A stretch of 64,000 bases of DNA, taken from positions 85,284 to 149,283 of the forward strand of contig JASANC010000960.1 of NCBI GenBank assembly GCA_030248135.1. Direction: 5' to 3'. This document shows positions 1 to 11,270 of this stretch, one piece after another (position 1 is the stretch's first letter; each line of letters starts with the position of its first letter). This DNA comes from Theristus sp. LFF4_11 (Eukaryota > Nematoda > Chromadorea > Monhysterida > Xyalidae). Both the position numbers and the translations under genes were made by a program. The notes beneath the pieces were generated by a model. It saw nothing but the letters and a program-made list of their open reading frames with translations, made no database searches and was not told the origin of the DNA.

Positions 1-840
1 AAGTCCCTGGACAAAAATCTAAGGGCAGATTCGAATTCAGCGACACCGAAACCCTCTATGTAGAACTAAAAATTTAAATTACAAGTTGTTTCTAACTTGA
101 TTTTTTCACTGTGAAACGAAAACGTGTGCAAAAAGCAAAAAAATCAACTTTTTACCCATTTTTTGGGTGGGCAAGTGGTCAGTTGCAAAATATCAAAACT
201 GATTCCGATACAACGGTTGTAAGGCTGTTGTAAAACAGCTTTGTTAAAAAAATCCGCACTTAAAATTAAAAATTAAAACCAAAAAACACTGGAAAACGCA
301 AAAAAATGTGTTTTTGCCCAATTTTAGGGCAACAAAATGCCCGGGGCAAAAATCTAAGATCAGATTCGAATTCAGCGACCCGGAAAACCCCCCTGTAGAA
401 CCAAAAATGAAAATCGAAAAATTGTGTTTATGAGCTCAAAAAAAATGTTTAAAAAAAATAGCGTAATTTAAAAAAAAAGTAATTTTAACTAGCGTCGTAG
501 CGCCTCAGGGACCCCCCTTGCAAGGGCTCATTGATACAGGGCCTTAAAGAACTCCGCAAGATCTTTCACGTGAATACTGTGTGAGGTTCCAGAAACTGTG
601 CAACTACGAGATACGGTAGGGCTAAAAAGGTACACTTTGCGAAAAATCGCAAAAAATCGACGGTTTTTTAACTTCCGCGCCCTAAAAACGACCTTTATAG
701 GCATAATCAGGGGGTACTCAGGGGGTAAACCTGAAGCGCCTTGATTAGTAGAATGTCCCTGCACCCTTGGTTTGAAAACTTTCCCATGTAGCGCAGACCC
801 CCCCCCCCCCCACTCTTATTTGCAAACGGTGTTAAAATAC
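1..840. repeat. Repeat-rich stretch with a diverged direct repeat
   Basis: Positions 1-75 and 340-408 are diverged copies of one sequence: both contain ATCAGATTCGAATTCAGCGA or a one- to two-base variant, followed by a C-rich part and 'tagaac.aaaaat'. The stretch is A/T-rich with poly-A runs. I find no exon continuing the FBXW9-like gene here, so it is either that gene's intron or intergenic DNA. The open frame at 528-764 (minus) has no recognisable protein features. Confidence 0.6.
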
Positions 841-897
841 GCTTCATTTATGCTGGGGTCGCAGAAGAAATGCGAACCAACAGAACGAACAGCGTAC

Positions 898-2685
898 TTT
901 GATCTGAGCGACTTGTTGTTGAATGTCTCTACGATCAAGCACACAGATCTTCTGGTCATACGTTCCAGCCATCAGACAGCCGTCAGCAACGGCCAACGAA
1001 ACGACTGCAGCCGATAGCTTCATCTTTTCTACGGGCTGAAAAAAACGCGCTCGTTGCTGATGATTATGATGTGATTGACGTGCAATGGTGGAATGTGTTG
1101 AATTTGTTCATTCGTTCATTTATTTTGCGAAACGTTGAAAACTGGCATCAGTTGCGGAAACAACATGCAAGAGAAACAATGAAACTGAGAAAACTGAGAG
1201 CGCCACTAACAACGAGCGTGCCTGCGTGGACAGCCCACTGCTTGATGTGACAGTCCCACGCTGCTGAGTACACGTGATCGTCCACGGATGCAAGCGACCA
1301 GATCCAACCCTGAATGAACGGCTGTGCAAATCAAAAAACAAGACCGTTGAAACAAAGAAACCTTGAGAGAACAATAAAACCGTTTCAAACGAACGTCGTG
1401 CGCGCGCTCGTTCAAGTGAACGCGCAATGAAGACGATAGCTCGTGGTCGTTCACAGGCGCTGCTTGCCGCTGAAAACATAGCACAACGAAATTAAGAAGT
1501 ACCTTGAGTACTGAGGGAGAACAGGAATTTGATGACCCCCTAATAGGTACGAACTCACATTATTATTCTTAATTGGACTTTTTTTCACACTATTGAGTTA
1601 TTTCATCCTTCTTCATATATGCGAATCATTTGACAAGGCAATCCCAGAAAACCACTGCAGTCGAACTCCAAATTATAGGCTATCAGCTGATTGGTTGGTG
1701 ACCCGTGATGCATGATTTTTCGGCGTTGTGCAGGCGGAGTCCTGCACAGAAAGGATGCATCATGTGATCGCCAACCAATCAGCTGATTGCCGATGTTTTG
1801 GAGTTCTCACATTGTGCCAGACGTCTGCGAGATTCCACACAGCGAGTCCGCGATCCCTGGATCCGGTCAAGCAGAGCGTCTTGTGTGCGCCGTCCATCAA
1901 GTGCACTGCGTCGACGCACGCAAAATGGCCGCCACTCAGCAAGTAGTCCGGCGCTGCCTCGCTCGATGTTTCGTCCTTCTGTTCTGTCTGAGCAGCGCGC
2001 GACCTCACCCAACGGTAAAACTCGCATTCAATGGCGGCGCACATCTTTGCCCAACGAAAATCGTCGCTCTTTTCTGAAATCGGTTTTACTTTGTGAAAAT
2101 CAAACCAAAGTTGAGTTCTGCAGATATGCATTTTTTGTAGATTGTGCGACTCAGTGGGTTAGAGGAAACCAGCTTCAATCTATATGTGGCAATTCAATCA
2201 AAGTTACCTGAGTGACTCGGCCCTATCGAGGGTACTCGGATCACTTTATTACAATATGAATTCCCGCGTCATGCAAGGAACTGTTTACCTATCTGTGCTC
2301 GCATTGCGTCTCGGGACCAAAAGATCATACAATGCAGAGCAGATTCAAACTGCACCACAAAGCAAATCTTCCAATGCATGAAATGAAAATTCGCATGATT
2401 TGAAGAAAGAAGACAAAAACTAAATTTACGCAGTCTTTGCGAGTACTTGACGGTCGGAAAGCGTGCGTTCAGTCGGCCCATGTACAAATCGTCATTGGTG
2501 AATATTTCGTGGAATCTACGACACACTTTCGAGAGCACTGAACAAATAAAGTGCACAGGCAAATACGAACTGATGAGAACAATGATCTCCGATGGCAACT
2601 CGCACAAAACGCAGCTCATGGCGGCAGCACCCGAGACACTCGGGGTCACCAGGACAGCACCCGCCGGTTGTGACTGTGACATCAT
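898..2685 (-). CDS. FBXW9: FBXW9-like F-box/WD40 protein, 3' end missing
   Basis: A substrate-recognition subunit of an SCF ubiquitin ligase is the family role: the F-box binds Skp1 and the WD40 propeller binds substrate. Exons (minus): 2685-2430, 2073-1811, 1469-1395, 1309-1211 and 1035-898. All have GT/AG borders, and phases agree across 277 codons. Residues about 25-75 form an F-box (ELPSEIIVLISSYLP, then VCRRF). The next exons give WD-type blades: CLTGSRDRGLAVWNL, GWIWSLASVDDHVYSAAWD and MAGTYDQKICVLDRR. The GSRDR...GWIWSLA spacing is that of FBXW9. The reading starts at the paired ATGs at 2685. The remaining blades and the stop were not found between 1 and 897, so the gene runs off the window or is truncated. 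Intron 1 carries an M2 MITE and intron 2 an M1 MITE that abuts the donor at 1810. Confidence 0.82.
1656..1808. mobile_element. M1-family palindromic MITE in FBXW9 intron 2
   Basis: The left arm reads CAGTCGAACTCCAAATTATA, then a motif containing CAGCTGATTGGTTGGTGA. The right arm is its inverted copy (CCAACCAATCAGCTGATTG ... GGAGTTC at 1800-1806). The centre holds inverted GCATCA/TGATGC motifs. The right terminus lies within four bases of the 5' splice site at 1810-1809. Sister copies lie at 5847, 6350, 12370, 15238, 38886, 43814 and 51392. Confidence 0.85.
2143..2330. mobile_element. M2-family short interspersed repeat in FBXW9 intron 1
   Basis: This roughly 190-bp sequence recurs at 4850-5040, 13277-13430 and 60700-60882. 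Shared blocks are GCGACTCA near the left end, 'TCAATCTATATGTGGCAATT', 'GACTCGGCCCTAT', 'ACTCGGATCACTT' and CCCGCGTCATGCA. The ends are weakly inverted (GACTCA.TGCG against CGCATTG.GTC), suggesting a small TIR element. No coding capacity. Confidence 0.75.
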
Positions 2686-2761
2686 TCTGAAATGGCACTC
2701 ACTTTGGCAACGCCGTTCATTAGGACAAAACAGATACCACCACCAAACACACAGATGCTGA

Positions 2762-4675
2762 CGTCTTGTCAGTCAGTCAGTTACTTTTTGGCTTGACACC
2801 AGGGGTTAAGATGGGGGACCCAATTTTGATCCAACCCCCCCCCCTCTAGAATTTAACGGGGCCAGACCCCCTCCCCAATTTCGACCTTCCAAAACACAAA
2901 TTTGCCTCTAAAAACAGTAAAAAAGTGCATTTTCGAGCACTTTTTCACAAATTTTTTTCGCTTTATCTTAGCATGGTATATTTGAGTGTTGAATGGCTGC
3001 TTTTAGGTGTGGTATGACTCGGTTTTTGCACTTGACCCCCCTCCTAAGAATTACCGTGATCTATAAGACTTGGACCACTGATCTAACCTCGCCAAGGTCC
3101 AAGTGGAGATCTATATTGACTCAGAAAATTACTGCAAACCATTCAAAACGCAATGCAAATAGTTTTTCTTACCATTTACACAATAAAATGGGTTATTTTA
3201 GTTTTTTTTTGACAAAAAACATCACCAATTTGACCATAAAAACGCGCGACCAAATAAATAAATAAAAAAATCTTTCCCACATACCAGTTAGATTTTTAGA
3301 AATTTGGCCTATTTTTACTAAAAAATTTTGGCCTATTTTTACTGTGTAAAAAATTTTAAATTTTTTTTAGCCCCCCCCCCCTACGATTTTGGCATCTCTC
3401 GGTCGGACCCCCCCCCCCACTACGATTTTGGGTCGACACTCGACACCTCCCAACCAAGTCGACCCCCCCCCCTTCGGATTCGCCAAAAATCGTGTTCAAC
3501 TTCAACCCCTGCTTGACAGACACTCAGCCTCTCCGGCAAGCTCATTGCTCATGATCCAATCGCGCGCCCCTTGCACACGACACGCACCCATTTTTATCAT
3601 CTGTTTTGTTGAAAAGGCTTGGCTTATGTTAAGATTGGGTTAGGATCAGGCTTGAATTGAATGAAATTTAGCTTTGGTCATGGAACCAACAGCACCAGTT
3701 GAGGCGAAAAATGTCTCCACTCCAGTCTGGTCCCGTTCTTTGTTTCGCGGACTGTATTTGTGAATGTGTTGATGTGAACTGGCCGTGAGGCTTACAAATA
3801 AACTTGATTCTTGATTCTTGATTCTAATAAGGTGACAGGTTAAAAACACACATTGTACCACAAACGTACGTACAACAATGCATCACTACAAACATTTATG
3901 TTGGCGTTGCGGAAAGTTGGCTGTTTGCGGTTGCGCCAGGTAGACGATGGATCAGCGGACGCGGTGTGCGCTGGTAACCCTCGGGCAGCCGTCCAAAATG
4001 TATTCAAATTGATTGATTGATTGATTGATATTTGCGGGTGTGCGGCTTTGTTGGTGTTCTTGCAAGTCATAATCACCTCGGAAAACGTCACGTCGAAAAC
4101 TGAGTTTCCTTCCTGCATTCATTTCGAAGCAAACAACCGCTCATTGTGAGCTTATAGCTTCACAAAACTGATGACCAACCCAAACAAACAAAGAGTAACA
4201 ATGCACGGCACAGCAGTGTGACTTACGAATTTAGCAGCAACACTGCACACAAAAATAACAAGCAAAACCAGCGTTGAACACGCTTGTTTTTCAACCCAAG
4301 AAGCAACAGGATGGTATAAACGTCACTTTTATTAAAGCAAATTGGCCTCAAAACATCACACAAACATACCAAGCACACACTGACAAAACTCAAAACACAA
4401 TAGTAATGACTGCTAAAAATCACCTGAATTTCACTGCAGATCAACTATGCATGGACTTTGACAAGACAGTGGCGACATGGAAGCGATTATTGCATTGACA
4501 CAGGGTGGGCAAGATGTTTTTGAGAACTTGAAAAATGTATGAAAGTCTTTTCATTACGTTTGCATTGTTTTTTACGCAGAGAAATGCGATTGTGATCAAC
4601 TGAAACTGCATACTATGAATATATCAGCCAAAGGCAAGCGACACCTCTGCAGCATCAGGCAAGACCACACGCAGC
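2762..4675. other. Intergenic stretch with C-tracts and short tandem repeats
   Basis: No exon recognised. It contains poly-C runs (2837-2845, 3370-3381, 3408-3418, 3463-3472); two of these precede CTACGATTTTGG, so the 3370-3430 part is an imperfect duplication. There is a TTGATTC tandem (3804-3823) and a GATT tandem (4009-4027). The end next to 4676 should hold the 3' UTR of the NEK8-like gene. Confidence 0.5.
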
Positions 4676-7600
4676 TCAGTGTGCGGTGCGCAGTGCCAGC
4701 ACGAGCACGTCGTCGCGCGCGTCCATGCTGAGCAGCTCACGTTTCGCACAATCGTCGATCTCGACCGGCACGATCACCGACCGACCGCTGTCCGCGTCAA
4801 TGCAATGCTTGAACAGACGGTTGTCTGAAAAGGGCAACCGTTTTTGATGATGCGACTCAATGCGTTTGCAGCGAAAGGAATTTTACGATTGACGCAGCGA
4901 TTCGAAGTTGCCTACAAAGTTACTATGTCGTGTATGTCAGGTCAGGGAGGGTTCAGAGACTAGGATCAGTTCAGCATTTTTTTAATTGCCGCGTCAAGCA
5001 TGAAACTGATTTTCTATCAGTGTGTGCCATTGAGCCGTCAAGGAAGCTCTCAGCGTGTCAAGCGATGTGCAACCACACAACAACGACCGTGTCGTGTGTT
5101 GCAAATGAGCGAACGCACCGGCAGTGGCGATGTACGTGCAGTTGTGGCCGGCAACAACCCGCTTTGCGCGCTGCTCAAACTCAACCGCCACCGCACCCTC
5201 CACCGTTTCCTTCTCGGTGTCTTCCATGTTGCCAATCGTGAATATTTGATGGTCTAGGCAGAGCATGTCGATTTTTGTCGTTAGACGATTTTTAAAGTTC
5301 AACAGCACTCACTTTCAAATGCGCAAGCAAATGAACATTAAAATGAGATACAATACCGGATATGACAACGGTGTGGTTGGTGCCGAGTGAGAACGGCTGT
5401 GCGAGTTGCAGGTTCACTGGTGGCAGATGACACAGTCGAAATGCGCTCGCTGCATTCGCTGACGAAACACTGCGCGTGCTGCTCTCTGACTCACTGTTGC
5501 TGTTGTCAATCTCGGCCGGTGACCACAAACCAAGTTTGTTATGTCTGTATTGATTGGAACAGCTTTCTAAAGAATGACTGATCAAAGCAAAACTGCACAA
5601 CAAACGCAACAAGAGCACAGCACACCGATTGGAGCCAGCGGCCCAAACGGACGCGTCCGTGAGCACAACGGCAGAGGCATCGAGACTGCAGTGCACTGAG
5701 TGGATCTGTGCCTTTGCGTTCAGCTGCACTGCCGTTGGCAGCCAAACGATCGGCGCACTCGTCGGCACGCCCAGGCGACCTGCACAGCATTCGGCTGGTT
5801 CGCTGCTTTTCAGGTCACATTACTAATGAATAAACCTCATGAATTCTGCAGTCTAATTCAATAACACATCCAACTGGTTAGTGGTCACCGGAGGCATGCA
5901 TTATGTGCAAACCACACTGCGCCTCCACCGCAACCCATGCACAGAGAGCGTTGTTTGTTATCAGGCAGTTGAATAATTTCTAGTGTTAGACTGCACTTTC
6001 TACGACACCGGTTGCAGCAGCGGCCGAGGTGTGCCCCAAACTGCAGTGCCGCGTGCACCGGCCAGTTGATGTGACGTCGTTTAGTGAGTGTGACCGTGAG
6101 CGTTGCGTCCCCATGCGAACAGCTGGTGGTCGTCGGTGAGCGCGAGCGCGTGCGACGGGCCGCAGGCGACACGCGTCACTGCGTGCGTCATCAGCGACTC
6201 GACCATGCGCGGCCGCAGCGCCTCCAGCACGCCGCTGCCGAGACCGAGGCAGCCGTGCTCGCTGACGCCCGCAGCCAGCAGCATTCCCTGGTCTGCAACG
6301 TGTGCCGAACGCGAAAATGCAAACTGATCGTGCGCTTTTAGTGCAATCATACAGTCCAACTGCAAATCATAGGCAATTGGCTGGTTGATCGTTGCTGCAT
6401 TCGGTTCACTGATTGGTGCAAAAGCAGGTTGTGTGCAGCCAGTGAGCTTGCCAATGGCAGCTTGCGTATGTTTCGCAGTTTGCACTGCAGTGCTGCTGAC
6501 TACCATTGACGAGCACGTAGAACGAGTCGCCGGCCGCTGCAGTGACGACGTTCGACGTGCGAATGTAGTGGAACTGGTAGGCGGTGGAGACGCGTGCGCC
6601 GACGTCACCCGCGTCCGCATCCGTCAGCGTCTCGTCGGCCGACTGCGACTCGCCGCCGGCTGACCTGCTGCTGAGGCTGCTGCCGCTAACGGCATTCTCG
6701 TTCTGTCATACATCGCGCACTTTTAGTTTCCATTCAGCTTGTCATCAACAAAATTAGACACCGCAAAAATGTTGTCCTTGGTTTCTTGTCAACACTGTGA
6801 AAGGTGACGAGCCAATCAGAAGCCGCACTCTAAGCAACACGCTGGTGATCTATTGTGATTTGTATCCACAATGTAACGCCGGTTACAAGCGAACAAACAG
6901 CCAGGGTGTTCACCTCCCAGATGATCACAGTTCCCCCATCAGTGATGGCAAAATGCTGCCAACCGTTGGTCACCACTTCATGAACCTGAAATTAGGGCAA
7001 ACGATAAAACCAGTGAACAACATTGATCATGCGGGACGAGTGAGAGCAAAGCGAAACACGCTCACCTCAGTGTCGCATGATGGCATTTTCAGGTTCACCA
7101 TTTTCGGGTGCTTCACGTCACGCTCAGACGCATTCAACATGAGCACACGGTAGTGGCCGCTTGCACTGGATGATGACATTGGTGAGAACGCGCCACGGGA
7201 ATCTGACAAACGTGAACAACGCTCATCAGTGACAACACAAAGATCAGTGCAGTGGACGGTTCATCTGTTTGCATTCAACAGCGTAGCGGCGATTTCGAGA
7301 TTAGTCTGATAACAATCCTTTTAACGTGCAAATTATGCTTGTGGCGTCTAGTAGAAAGAGAATTAGTAGTTCTATGCCTGAGGCGGCATTTCGGAACCTC
7401 CACGGAACTATGGCATGTTACTTGACGTCGTTGCAGTCGTTCAACATTGTGCAGGTTGCATATGTGCTCAAACGCAGTGCTGCTTTTACGCAAACTGGTC
7501 AGCAGTATCCATTGAAATGCACTGTGCTGAGTGACTCTCACCGGCGCGTGTCTTCAGTTTCTTCGTTGACGTTGGCGTGTTCGGATCCTTGAGTGGCCGT

Positions 7601-9126
7601 GGACACGCGAGCGTGCCCATGTCTGTGACGAGTTTGAGTGCTGCGGCAAGCACAAGTGGGTGCGAGAGCAGTTGCGCCGTGTCTGGCCGGCGCTGCGCGT
7701 CACGGTCAAGGCAGCTGCTGACAAGCGACGCCAGTTCACTGCTGAAATGCTCCATCTGCTTTGTGTGTTTCTTACAAGTGACTGTGCCTCTTGTGCGTCG
7801 AATGCACAACTTGAAAGGTTAGCTGTGTGCACATGAATCATTTTCTGATGAATCCAATTGAGTTCTTATCAAATAAGTAACACAGCCACAGGTTCGCACA
7901 GTGTTCGAAAACCAGCACACACCTTACGTGGTCGCCCATCGGGTCGGGCGGGTTGCGCACGATCTTGTCAAACAGCACCGGCATCGAGTCGGCGTCGAAC
8001 GCCCGCCGCAGCGTTGCCAGCTCGTACAGAATGCAGCCCAACGCCCAGATGTCGCTCTTTTGGTTGTACGCGCGACCTGCGGCGCAGTAAGCGGCATTAT
8101 TGTACATTGCTTCGTTAATGCACCAACAGCAGTGCCGAACCAATGCAGATCTCGGGCGACAAATAATGCGGCGTGCCGATCAGTGTGGTCGCTTTGCTCT
8201 GCGTCATCAACTCTTTGCTGATGCCAAAATCTGAGACACAAATCAAGCAAAGCACGCTGGTTCAAGCATTGACAAATACCTGATCAGGTAAACAAGACAA
8301 GACAAGACACGAGCACGAACCAGACAATTTGCAGACGGTTTTGTTGCGATTCATGAGAATATTCTGCGTCTTGAGATCACGGTGTACGATCAACTTTGAG
8401 TGAACGTGGTGCAGTGCGAGCAGGATCTGCGTGAAGAAGTGCACGATGCGCTCCTCCTCCAGGGGACGCCCACGCCGCTGCTGGATGTACTCGTGCAGGG
8501 TGCCACCTGACAGTACGAACATCAACAGTGAGTGTTGCAGTCAGATTCTGGCTGCAATTGAAAAAACACCCGAAAAGCCGATTTGCACACCTTCGGCGTA
8601 CTGCATCACGATGCACAGTGAATTGTTCTCAATGAAATACTCGTAATAGCCGATGATGTTTGGGTGACTCAGCATTTGTAGAACTTTTGTTTCACCTGGA
8701 ATATTCAAACACATTCACCCAAGAACTTGTATAGCGTATTTATTTGCACGTGTCGGATGGAAATGACGCTACGCGCTGACAAGCTGCGTTTGTTATGCAC
8801 AGCAACCAAGACTTTTGGTATGGCTAATCCGTTCGCAAGTATGAAAAGTGCAGCAACTGAAAGTCTGGCGTTTCTGATTGTATTCTGGTCGGACACGTCC
8901 TGATCAGCTTGCAATACATGAGGAGATACTAAAAAAATAAGGCCACCTTAAAAACAAAACGAAACAGCCGACCGAGCGCATTCTGCCGTTGTGCGACTGA
9001 CATTCCCTCCACGGGTATCTCCTTGATGATCACCTTTTGCGCGAACGCCTCGTCCACCCTTTGACAGAGGTACACAGTGCCGTGCGCGCCTCGCCCAATC
9101 ACAGCAATCTTCTCATATTTGTTCAT
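4676..9126 (-). CDS. NEK8: NEK8-type Ser/Thr kinase with C-terminal RCC1 repeats
   Basis: Family role: a NIMA-related kinase acting at the cilium/centrosome; the nematode relatives act in endocytosis and moulting. Exons (minus): 9126-8973, 8695-8591, 8506-8321, 8230-8141, 8076-7928, 7755-7542, 7202-7066, 6985-6914, 6702-6504, 6292-6095, 5779-5626, 5544-5357, 5253-5119 and 4824-4676. They total 2130 bp (709 aa; human NEK8 is about 692 aa), and every junction is phase-consistent. The kinase domain (about 1-265) has GRGAHGTV, the ATP-binding Lys35 (VIIKEIP), HRDLKTQN with Asp130, DFG at 149-151, GTPHYLSPE and NQKSDIWALGC. RCC1 blades follow, for example GCLGLGSG, CGPSHALALTDDHQLFAWG, HGRLGVP, SVWAAGSN and LGTNHTVVIS. 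The start is the ATG just before NKYEKIAVIG. Introns 9, 10 and 13 carry MITEs. The long serine-rich insert at 6702-6590 is unusual. Catalytic residues are intact. Confidence 0.93.
4850..5040. mobile_element. M2-family repeat in last NEK8 intron
   Basis: It starts GCGACTCAATGCGTTTGCAG and contains 'GGATCAGTTCAGCA', CCGCGTCAAGCATGAAACTG and TTCTATCAGTGTGTGCCATT. These align in the same order with the copies at 2143, 13277 and 60700. It fills most of the intron 4825-5118. Confidence 0.7.
5847..5995. mobile_element. M1-family MITE in NEK8 intron 10
   Basis: The termini are TGCAGTCTAA and TTAGACTGCA (perfect inverse). The inner arm is 'CATCCAACTGGTTAGTGGTCACC', followed by GCATGCATT and inverted counterparts. 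It is the closest uninterrupted relative of the element at 51392-51806 and supplies the empty-site comparison for the insertion there. Confidence 0.8.
6350..6491. mobile_element. Diverged M1-family MITE in NEK8 intron 9
   Basis: The left end ACAGTCCAACTGCAAATCAT and the inverse of the right end (CTGCAGTGCAAACTGCGAAA) are similar. The inner arm GGCAATTGGCTGGTTGATCG matches the M1 arm. The element occupies most of the intron 6503-6293, so the intron length is largely MITE. Confidence 0.6.
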
Positions 9127-9526
9127 TGTTGTAAAACAAAACAAAGAAATGCGCAAGCAATCCACTAACCAACAAGTAAAACTCCACAAACGGGATAAAG
9201 CGGCCTGAAACAGCGGGTTGGTAACGAAAAGAACAAAAACAAATATTCACTCGAAAATAATAAAAGTATGCAATGCATGCAGGGAGACATGCATGCGGCA
9301 AACTTTGGCGCAAGCAGCAGAACAGCAAACGTGTCAGCAAGCCAACACTGCAGTCGAAAATGACTCAAATGTCTACATCTTTGTTTATTGAGAAAACAAT
9401 GTTACCACATAAAATCCTGCCGAAGCGAATAACAGTCATTTACGATTTGCGAAACAACAAACAATACCCGAAGACGTTCAGAAACTCGAATGAACAGAAC
9501 AGAATCAACCAATGAACAAGAATCAC

Positions 9527-10777
9527 TCAAACCACCAATCGGTAGGTGATGTAACGTCCAGCCGTCTCAGAGGGCCTGATGATTTTGACGACCTGGTTGC
9601 GTTTCAGGCCAAAGTAGCGTGCCACCGGGTCGCCGAGTTGAATTCGTGGCAGTTGGTTCTCTTTCATTTTGCTTAAAACGATCGAACTGCATTTGAGACT
9701 GTCTTGTTGAGCGAACAAAATCTTCGCTAGTTGCAACAAAACATTCGAATTCAAATCAACCAATTCGTATTATTGTTCTCTGCTTTTCGGCCTGGCCATC
9801 ATCAGATGTTTAAGAGTAAAAAGGATATGCTCACCCATTAGTGATGTGCCCCTTTCGAAACACTTGCTGATGTTACATTAATTTGGTATAAAACTGAAAA
9901 AACTAAAACTGACTATTTTAAACCAAAACAGCACTGCGTTACTGACTATCTCGTGAGCAACTCCTGCTTCTCCTCGTTCGTCATGACGACGTGCTCCGGG
10001 ACGAGTTCGTGCTCAGTGATGTTGACCATGAGCTCAGCCTCGAGAAAGTGCTCCAGCGTGTACTTGGGCGCCATGTCGTAAAGCGCTTGCTTCGCTGACG
10101 GCGTCATGCCACCCTGGACGTTGCAACGTGCACGCTTTCAATAAACACAACCCGGTGGGCTCTGCAAACAACGCAACCACCAACCTGCACAACAATGATG
10201 GCGCGCGTGATGTTCTGCTCCTGCATTTGTTGGCAGATTGCCTTTATCGTGCGAATGCCGATCTTCGGGTCTTCCGGGAAGAACACGAACATTTGGTCTG
10301 TATGCAAGGCACATGATGCATTTGGCAGTGCGTTTGCAGCAATCAAGCGACCGCACCAACCAGTGGGGTCATCGTTGTGCGCCACCAGAATGGTCAGGTC
10401 GGAGCGTGCCGGCTTGCGTTCGCTCGGTCGATCGCCGAACTGCTCCTTGAATTGCTCGATCGTTTGATCCAACTCCTCCTGCGTCACCAGGTAGCCACGG
10501 TCGTGGCACATCTGCAGAAGCGATCTTTGCGTAACCACTGTGAAAGAACCACTTTATTGCGCATTCATTCGAACGTGTCAAACCGAAATGGTCATTTTCT
10601 TTAGAACTCCCGTTTGTCACGCACTGCCACCATCTTGGTTCAGGTTTTATAGGAAGATATTCGCCGGGGATGAAGTTGTTGTTGGCGTGCCACATTCAAA
10701 CAGACCGTACTCACCTGCATCACGGTCTTGCGCACCCGCCACATTCGGTAAACTTCCGTCTCGTCATCGGCCGACAT
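9527..10777 (-). CDS. POLR2E: RNA polymerase I/II/III shared subunit RPB5 (ABC27)
   Basis: The common subunit of all three nuclear RNA polymerases, at the lower jaw. Exons (minus): 10777-10715, 10511-10361, 10297-10185, 10113-9947 and 9671-9527, totalling 639 bp (212 aa; human 210 aa). All junctions have AG acceptors, GT donors and matching phases. Near-invariant motifs: [52 protein letters not shown], then in the C-terminal domain [18 protein letters not shown] and [18 protein letters not shown]. The ATG at 10777 opens a normal N-terminus ([13 protein letters not shown]). It lies 401 bp upstream of the NEK8-like start on the same strand, wider than typical nematode operon spacing. Confidence 0.97.
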
Positions 10778-11270
10778 TTTTTTCAAATGGGCTAGCTGAA
10801 CTGAACAAGTTTAGCAAGGGGTGAAACTTTTCACAAAAATATTTTGTCAACTGGCAACGAACGCGATCAAATGGCAAAGTCAATCGCAATGAAATCAACG
10901 AATGGACAAATGAAAGGAGACAACGCCCTCTTGGGATTACCAACCCGTTCATTCAGCAACATTCCAAGACGTCGATTCTTGTTTTCGCGGGCTATTTTCG
11001 CAACTTTGGCACATCCGATTTGTAAAAAGCAGTTTAGCACCTTATCAAAGAGAAAACGAAAAGCATGGAATCAGGAAAAGAACAACAGAATAAAACGAAT
11101 CACTGAACAGTAAAAACCATTTTCAACTGAAATAAGACGGAAAGCAGCACAGACGAAAGTACAATCGTGCGTTTTTCTCTTGCGCACGCAGCGTATCACG
11201 AATCAGCGTATCACAGCATCGAGCAGAGCAGCCAGGTTTTGTGAAGCAGCAGTTTTGCACCACTGTTCTG

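Noticed and set aside
1120..1479. 119-codon frame (minus)
   Set aside because: Overlaps two FBXW9 exons in a different frame; the WD40 residues are in the other frame.
6009..6040. A possible 32-bp NEK8 exon with good borders
   Set aside because: Joining 6095 directly to 5779 gives a perfect RCC1 turn (HGRLGVP) in phase; the small exon would disrupt it, and it lies in a MITE end.
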